Positions 57,562-64,000 of a stretch of DNA of 64,000 nt are shown here, one piece after another (the stretch's first letter is position 1; each line of letters opens with the position of its first letter). Source of the DNA: Corynespora cassiicola (lineage: Eukaryota > Ascomycota > Dothideomycetes > Pleosporales > Corynesporascaceae); contig JAEUWY010000006.1 of assembly GCA_022059125.1 (NCBI GenBank), forward strand, positions 1 to 64,000. Direction: 5' to 3'. Both the position numbers and the translations under genes were made by a program. Below the pieces are notes generated by a model that saw only the letters and a program-made list of their open reading frames with translations, made no database searches and was not told the origin of the DNA.

Positions 57562-57788
57562 GAATTAAATATAAACACCGCCACACAGCATCCTCATTCC
57601 GCCCCCAAACTCCCCCGCAAAACCAACACCGCCACCTAAACTCCTCATACATCCCCCCTCCCCCACACCCGCCCCACTCCACCAACCAACCGTTGAACCG
57701 CCCCGGCTCTAACAAAGCAACCCCCACTTCCCTCTCACTCCCCCCCAAAAAACAACAAAGAAACAAAGAAAAAACAAAGCCATACCCT

Positions 57789-57820
57789 CCCCCCCTTACC
57801 CTTACCCTTACCCTTACCCC
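57789..57820 (-). repeat. Four GGGTAA repeats, G-quadruplex-type motif (right arm)
   Basis: Mirror of the left-arm motif; the last G run is 7 here against 4 on the left. It lies 227 bp from the inner junction. Confidence 0.85.
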
Positions 57821-59361
57821 TTCTCCCGGAATGTAACCTCCCACCCCATCCCTGCGCTTCTCAGAAAAGCAAAAGCAAAAAGCAACAGTCATTTGAAACC
57901 AGCAAAGCCCCCGCCGACCCACCCAACTTTTCTTTTCCGCGGCAGCTGAAAGGAAGCAAAAGAAAAAAGATGCAAAAGATTCGAAAAGAAACGAGAGCAA
58001 AAAAAGTGTACGCGAAAGGAATGCAGCGGGCGGGTGGATGGATGGTGCATGCAGATCATGCGCCCCGCCACGCCCCGCTCTGCCGCGCCGCGTAGCGATA
58101 AGAATAGATTGGCGACTGCATGGCTAGGGTTTTGGATTGGATTGGATTGGATTGGAGGGTTTGGGGATGTGATGGGATGGGGGTGCGTGCGTGGCTGTGG
58201 CTGAGCTTGGAGCGAGCGCGTCTAGGCTGGGAACACTGGTACAGGGCTGAGGAGGGTTGAGAAAAAGGAAAACAAAACAAAATGAGGGGTAGATGGTGGG
58301 ATGGTGGGTGTTGTTGCCGTACGACAACCTTTACATGGCACCAGACTCTTCAAAGATACATGGCAAACCAATCATCTTTTGGAATAACCATGTACCCACA
58401 CATAACAACTGCATGCTCATCTAAACACTCCCTCTTTCCCCATAGTACTCTCATCACACGCAAACGCAGAAAGAACACGGGATAAAAGGGCCACAGCACC
58501 CCAGCCTCGAAAAAAGGACTAGAAGCACCAAAAAGGGGATCCATTTACTTGTTGATTGAGCCTACTTGCACGCTAGCAAGCAAAGTCCAAAGAGCCATAC
58601 GGCGAATTACGCTCAGCGTACGTAGAGTAGGTAGGTAGCTAGTCAGGTATGATATAAAACATCTCATTTCCATCCGCCCACCCAAAAAAGACAAATCAGA
58701 GAGAAAAGAAGAAGAAAAAGAGGAGGTAATTTGATTTCCCGCAGACCGACCGCTAGCGCCGAAGAGGGTGCATTGACCTGTGCTGTATGTTTGTGGTGGT
58801 GGACGTGGTATGTGAAGCCATCCGGTAACTTGCAAAGTGGGGGGTTGTGGTGGGGCGTTAAGACATCAAATTGGAGAACTAGAACCGAGGAAAAAGGGGT
58901 ATGCGCACTCGGACGAGAGAACAGATGCAAATGTAGTAGAACAAGATGGTGTACCGGGAATGCTCGCGTGCTGCATGCTAGATGCATGCGTGCGTACATG
59001 TCCGGCGAGAAGAAGAGATTTTTGTGGGTGCTTTGAACATAGGAGAAGAGGTTCTGGGTATGAGTGTGGGAGTTTCAAAGAAAAAAGAAGAGGGATACAT
59101 GGAAAGAATCTAATGGGGCGGGTATGATTCGCAGTCGAGGTTGACGTGGTGCCGAATTACAAACTGTCCAGTATGTCGAATCGAAATGAAGACCAAGTAT
59201 CGCAGGCGTGCAGTGGGCCGTGGTGCAGGGACACAGTGTGCGACCCAAGGCCACAAAAGAAGGTTTGTCCCAGGGGGCGGTCCAGCAGGCGATGGATGCC
59301 TTAGAGTTCAGGTTACATGGCCGGCCGTTTCACGAAGTGGGTGTTCCGATCTGTCACTCGG

Positions 59362-61268
59362 CTAGTAGCCGGCGCTACGATTCCGGTACTCGCGGCTTCC
59401 GGCGCTCGAGGCACGGCCATTCATGCTGGGTACTGTAAGTTGCTTGTTCGCAAGACCGTCTGACGTTGCAATTCTTCGTTGAGTATTACCCTTTTGGAGG
59501 CGGTTGGTCCTCCACGCCTCGTACCACTGTTCGCGACTCGCCTCGCGCAGCTCGGCGCGCCATTCGCTGAAGACGCTCTCGCGCAGCCTGACAAAGTCGC
59601 AGTGCTCGGCGTTGTAGGGATCGGCAAATCCCCAGGGGAATTTGCGTCCGATTATGTCAGGCTCGTACGGATCGGGGGAGATGATGCTGAGGGGCAGGTA
59701 GGGGAGCTCCGACTCCTCGTTGTGAATGGACGCAGACATGGCAGACGGCTTGCGCGTGTGGCTGCGCCTCGCACTCGGGGGAGATGTCGGCGGCGACTTG
59801 GGGTTTGAAGAAGTCGACGAGGCGTCGGAGCGCTCAGCCTCGGACGACGACCGATCGACAATGGTGTTGAGCATTTCCGACTTGTCCTCGCGGTCCGACT
59901 GCACGTATTCGTCCTCGTCACGCTCGTCAAGACGATCTTCGTCCTCTTCGTCATCGTCGGACAAGTTCAGGGCCTCCAATGGGTCCAGCTTGGAGCGCTT
60001 GAGCGTGTCCCAGACCATCTTCTTGAGGTGACGCATGTGTGCCGAGGTGATGGTGTCGGCCTTGCTGATGACGGGAATGACGGTGGTGCGGCCCTGGAGC
60101 TCGCGGAGGACGTTGAGGTCAAGGCTATCGTCGAGTCCGTTCACCATCTGGTGCACACCCTTCTTGTTCGCCCGGCGGCGCGCATCGGCCATGTTGCCAT
60201 CGAGACGGGCGGGGTCCAAGACCAAGAAGACGCAGTGAATGTGGGTGTCACGGACGCCGGGGGCGCGCACCACCTTTTGCTCCTCGGAAAATGTCTCCTC
60301 AAACTTGGACTCGAGGAAGGTGGTAATGACGGGGAGCTGGAAATCGACAATGGCCTTCTCCAAGCCCTGCGAGTCCCAGAGCGTGACGCCGACGCGTTCG
60401 CCGTCAACCTCGGTCTCGAGGTAGGACGAGGTAAAAGGCGAGTCAGAGGCATGCGATGACGTGGGCGGAGAGGGAGTGTGCGGGCGCTTCTTGGCTGGCA
60501 GGGCCAGGGCGGTCTTGAGGAAGTCGATGAAGCACGACTTGCCGGAGCTCTTGGAGCCAATGACGAGAATGCTGGGGGGGGTCTGTTAGAGAAGGGCAGG
60601 ACAGGGAGCGGGAGGAAGCCATCTTACTTGAAGGGAGTGGGATCCTTCCTCCTGCGCACGCGGCGGGGGCTGTTGACGGAGCTGACGGCGCTGCTGGCGT
60701 AGCTGTAGCGGCCGCGGTGCGTCATGCTCTCGGTGCGCGGGTAAGGGTCGTAGTTCATGTACGAGGGCTCGGTGGGCAGCGGCGGGGCGGGGCCTGGGTT
60801 GACGGGCGCCATCTTGTACTCGCCGGACGGGCGGCTGAAGTTGTGGGTGGGCTGGGGGGCGTGGGCGTGGGCGTAGGACTGGCTGTAGTGGCCGGCCTTG
60901 TTGGACACGATGGCGACCGAGTCGGGGCGGGCATCCTCGCCGCCAAACGTCTCGATCTGCGGGAGGGCAGAGTGCGAGGGCAGGCGCGGGGGCTGGCGGG
61001 GGAGCATGGCGGCCTCCCGCTGCTTGCGGAGGGCCTCCTCCTGGGCAAGCGCACGCTGCTTCTTGCTCATCTTGCCGCCGGACACGCTGCGCTGGGCGCG
61101 GTTCTCGCTGGAGCTCTTGCGGCGGAGGAAGTTGAAGCTGGTGCGGCGGGGTCCGGGGGGCTGCTGGTCGTTGGAGGGCCGGGGCGTCTGAGCAGCAGAG
61201 GCAGAGGCAGAGGCAGAGGCAGAGGCAGCTGGGTCGGGAGAGGCGTCGGGTGGAGGATGGGAGGCCAT
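59362..61268 (-). CDS. aspE: Septin, AspE-like (right, inverted copy)
   Basis: Second complete copy of the septin at 35720-37626, in opposite orientation. Exons 61268-60628 and 60571-59362, with the same 56-bp intron and the same eight-C run before the acceptor. The predicted 616 residues are identical to the left copy, including P-loop GSKSSGKS, DSQG and SKAD, so both would be functional if both are real. There is no sign of RIP-type C-to-T mutation, premature stop or frameshift. Septin dosage affects filament composition in other fungi, so a duplicated AspE is noteworthy. Whether it is a true gene copy depends entirely on whether the inverted repeat is real; an assembly duplicate would look the same. 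Confidence 0.8.
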
Positions 61269-63240
61269 GGTGGGCGGGCGGGCAGCGTCACGTTATCTAG
61301 CAGACGGCGACGGGGAATTGCGCGCGCGGGTAATCTTAGGGGGCGGGAAAAGGAAGAGAGCGCTCTGGACGGTGGTCGGGCTCCGGGCGAGAAAGTTGCC
61401 CTCTGGGGGGGTGCGACGAGCAGCAGCGACGAGCAATGTCGAACAACGGGGCGCTGGGGGTGGAGCTCAGAAGCTTGGATGCCGCGAGAGATTGAAGGGG
61501 TGAAGCTGCGCCGGAGTTGGTCCTACTTGATCAGACGCGTTCGAGGGCCAGCAGCGCGGTGCAGCGCGGTGAATGGCTGGTGGAGGGCCAGGCCGGGGCA
61601 GCGAAATTGCAATGCCGGCTGCGGGCTCGGAGGGTTGCAGCGGAGCCAGGGGACAGGATGTGCTACTGCAGGGCAAGCGGGCAGCTAGTCGCAGAGGAAC
61701 CCATGCACATGCGCATGCACATGCAGCGTGGGCGAGGAATGGGACGGGGAGCAGAACGAAGGCGCCGCCAGGACACGGTGGAGGAGGGCAGAGGGTGGCA
61801 GAGAGGGTGGCAGAGAGGGTGGTGAGGGGGTGCGGGCGTCACGCCAGGTGGGAGGGCCGGGAGGGCCAGGAGGGCACAGGCAACGGCAATTGGCTGGCGG
61901 GGCGTTGCAGGCGGCGCAAGAGGGCTGAGAGAAAGAATGAGAGGAAGCGCAGAGGCTCTCCAGCGCCGGCGACGCAGACGAAGACGTGGACGTGGACGTG
62001 GAATTTGCAGGCCCCGGCCGTCAGGGGCGCTCCCAGCCCAGTTAGGGCGCCCGCCCGGCATGGCACGCCCTCTCTTCCCATCCACTGCCAGCCGTCGCCA
62101 GTCGTCGCCCTGAAACCCAACCACGGCCGCCCGCCCGCGGACCGCAATCGTCGACGATATCGACTTTTGCATCTGCACAACTTGCTTCTTCGTCCTCGCC
62201 GTCCCCGCCGGGCTGCCCAGTGGCGTGCCGATCCAGCCTGTCTGTCATACACGTCGCCTGTCATTGGCCCCCCCGCCCGTCCGCTGGCTCCAGTCGCAGA
62301 CAGATGAATCCGCGTCTCGAAGCCTTCGCGACGGCTTCCAGCCTGCACAAGAAAGGGGCGCAAATGAGCAAATGCGCAAATGAGCCTTGCGTGGATCCGT
62401 TTCTTGGACGTCGTCGTCGCGCCGCTGCCCATGTCGCGCATAACGCCAGAAGGATCCCGGGACGACCCACCGCTACTGTTTCGTGCCCATGGCCGCCCAC
62501 AGCCCTACGTCGCCCAATGAATCCGCTGTCGCCAGATTGCGTTCTTCGACTGCCGCCTGCCCAGGAACAGAGGCTCGCCGCCCGGTCGCATGCTCCATTG
62601 GGTCCATCTCCCCCATTGCCTTGCGAGACTCGACTCGTCGTCCCATGGCCGCATCGCCGCGTCGCCGCATCGCGATACACGTCTCGGCCCTATGCCACGA
62701 TGTGATCGCCTCCCCGCGTTTTGCTTGCTTGTTCGCCGCCCCACGCCTCAATAGCTTGCGCCTCCATGGTTCCACAGACATCGGAGATATCTGTGCCTCA
62801 TCCTCTGCCATCTGGTCCTGGCATCGCGCCATCAAAACTTTACTTTGACTTCAGTCCTCGCCCGCCCTGCCAGCTTCTTGCTGACCCCGCGGCCCGGCTG
62901 CGCCTCGTGTCCGCCCCTTCCGTGCCACCTTGTGCTGATGGATCCGTCGAGAGGGAACCCACCAAACATCTAGTCTGATTGTTGGCCAGCTGCACACCTT
63001 GCCATACATGGACTAGTGTCCTCCGCGGCCCTATCGTTTGTGCCGACTGAATCCCCCCTCAGCGGATTACATGTAAACTCTTCCATCTCGCCATCTGTCT
63101 CAGGTTGATGATACTGCTTTTCCGTTGGCATCTCTGAGACCACCAATAGCCGGAGACGGCTGGCCAGAAACCTCCATTGCCCCTGCCCGACGCCTTCTTC
63201 TACACACCGCTTCGAATCGGCCCCGACTCCCACCCTCACA
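61269..63240. promoter_or_regulatory. Divergent interval, septin / P450 (right copy)
   Basis: Same sequence as 33748-35719 in reverse. No gene supported; holds copies of both promoters. Confidence 0.5.
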
Positions 63241-64000
63241 ATGGGCTTCCTCGGTGATCACCCTGTGGCCACGGCCATGGCAGTGCTGTTCGCTGTGTGG
63301 TTTGTCAAGTTTTCGATCAAGTTTACGAGGCACCGCAGAAAGTATGGCAAGCTAGTAGGTACCCCCCACTTCGTGTTCGTGACGCTATCCGGCCCATCCC
63401 GTACTCCACCCACCTCGATCCCCCTACTCTCATCTGGTCTCTCCATATTGCTTTTACGAGACTAACCAATGGCAGCCTGGGCCTCCCCACAGTTTTTTCT
63501 TTGGCCACCTGATTGTAATGGGAGAGTTGACCAAGCGCATTCCCAACAAGGTGCATCCACACGTCCATGCCTATCATCTCCGCAAGATGTATAACCTCCC
63601 CCGTATTTTTTATTTGGACATGTATCCCATCACGGGTGCCATATGCATGGTCCTGGATACGTGAGTCTCATCTCCACTAAAAGCACCATCATCCTGCCCT
63701 GACACTAGTCCCAGTGAGGCTGCCCAAGATATATCCACCGTGACTGTTCTAGAAAAGCACGAAGCCTTGGTAACGGCTCTGGAACCCTTGGCAGGCGCTG
63801 CCAATCTAGTCACTACCGACGGTCCTTTCTGGAAGAGATGGAGATCAATCTTCAACCCGGGCTTTTCTGTCCAACATCTGATGGGCCAGGTGCCGTATAT
63901 AGTCGATCTCACCAAAAAGTACACCGACATTCTCGACAAACATGCCGCTACCGGCCTTCCCTTTCGCTTGGAAGAAGAGGTGAGTGGACTGGCTCAAGCT
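63241..64000 (+). CDS. Cytochrome P450 (right, inverted copy; cut by window edge)
   Basis: Duplicate of the 5' part of the P450 at 31756-33747. Exon 1 is 63241-63354 (MGFLGDHPVATAMAV membrane anchor), exon 2 is 63476-63660 (PGPPHSFFFGH), exon 3 is 63709-63979, ending ...RLEEE before GTGAGT. The remaining two exons, with the I-helix, ExxR and haem-binding Cys, would lie beyond 64000. The 190 codons present match the left copy exactly. Whether a full-length second P450 exists cannot be decided here: the repeat arm could end inside the gene and leave a 5' fragment. Confidence 0.85.

Larger units (their letters stand above)
57562..64000 (-). repeat. Right arm of the inverted repeat (continues past the window)
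   Basis: Reverse complement of 32988-39413. The copies still match at base 64000, so the true outer end lies outside. Relative to the left arm it is 13 bp longer, entirely in eight homopolymer runs in 57613-57795 (G runs of 5, 6, 5, 5, 7 and 7, and T runs of 6 and 6, against 4, 5, 4, 4, 4 and 4, and 4 and 5, on the septin-sense strand). The arm includes a complete second septin gene, the divergent promoter, and the first three exons of a second P450. Non-coding parts of this arm (57562-59361 and 61269-63240) repeat the left-arm spacers. Confidence 0.95.

Noticed and set aside
32988..64000. Inverted repeat as a transposon with long terminal inverted repeats
   Set aside because: Arms contain host genes (septin, P450), no transposase or integrase is in the spacer, and no target-site duplication can be tested because the outer ends are outside the window.

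Overview
The window is nuclear DNA of a filamentous ascomycete (Pezizomycotina). Nearly every gene is split by short GT-AG introns of about 45-60 bp. The gene set includes an AspE-type septin, a GLEYA-type adhesin, an intron-rich P450, and the core eukaryotic proteins Pmt1, SF3A1, Isd11 and Sed5. F-box-like and HeLo-like accessory genes of the kind found here suggest Dothideomycetes, but this is an inference. No bacterial operon, CRISPR array, rRNA, convincing tRNA or recognisable transposon was seen. All gene models are spliced by eye; intron joins were chosen so that frame and splice consensus agree. || Layout: 0.2-4 kb holds an allantoate-permease-type MFS transporter and an AT-richer orphan gene. 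4.6-14.2 kb is a housekeeping block: protein O-mannosyltransferase (-), divergent from splicing factor SF3A1 (+), then Isd11/LYRM4 (+) and a long acidic Pro/Glu-rich protein (+). 15-19.8 kb holds a doubtful small ORF and a 1061-residue HeLo-like/Cys-motif protein. 20.9-30.4 kb encodes secreted and transport functions: a GLEYA adhesin, a choice-of-anchor-B type secreted protein, a sugar transporter and a histidine acid phosphatase. 31.8-37.6 kb holds a P450 (-) divergent from a septin (+). 39.4-46.0 kb holds two long disordered-protein ORFs (-), possibly one gene. 47.2-48.3 kb is the Golgi syntaxin Sed5, 51.3-53.1 kb a coiled-coil Cys/His protein, and 54.9-56.7 kb an F-box-like protein. || The outstanding structure is a large inverted repeat. 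Bases 32988-39413 reappear in reverse complement at 57562-64000 and run off the right edge of the window. Every position compared pairs at a constant coordinate sum (96988), except the innermost ~220 bp, where eight homopolymer runs are longer in the right copy (13 bp in total). The arms carry the complete septin gene, its promoter, and the P450 (complete on the left, cut by the window edge on the right). They flank an 18.1-kb unique spacer. A four-repeat G-quadruplex-type motif (GGG-TAA) sits about 220 bp from each inner junction. This is either a very recent inverted segmental duplication, which could allow the spacer to flip, or an assembly artefact; the homopolymer-only differences make the artefact a serious possibility. 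|| Functionally the genes do not form one pathway. Housekeeping and secretory-pathway genes (Pmt1, Sed5, septin) alternate with lower-GC accessory genes (the orphan F-box-like genes and the HeLo-like gene).
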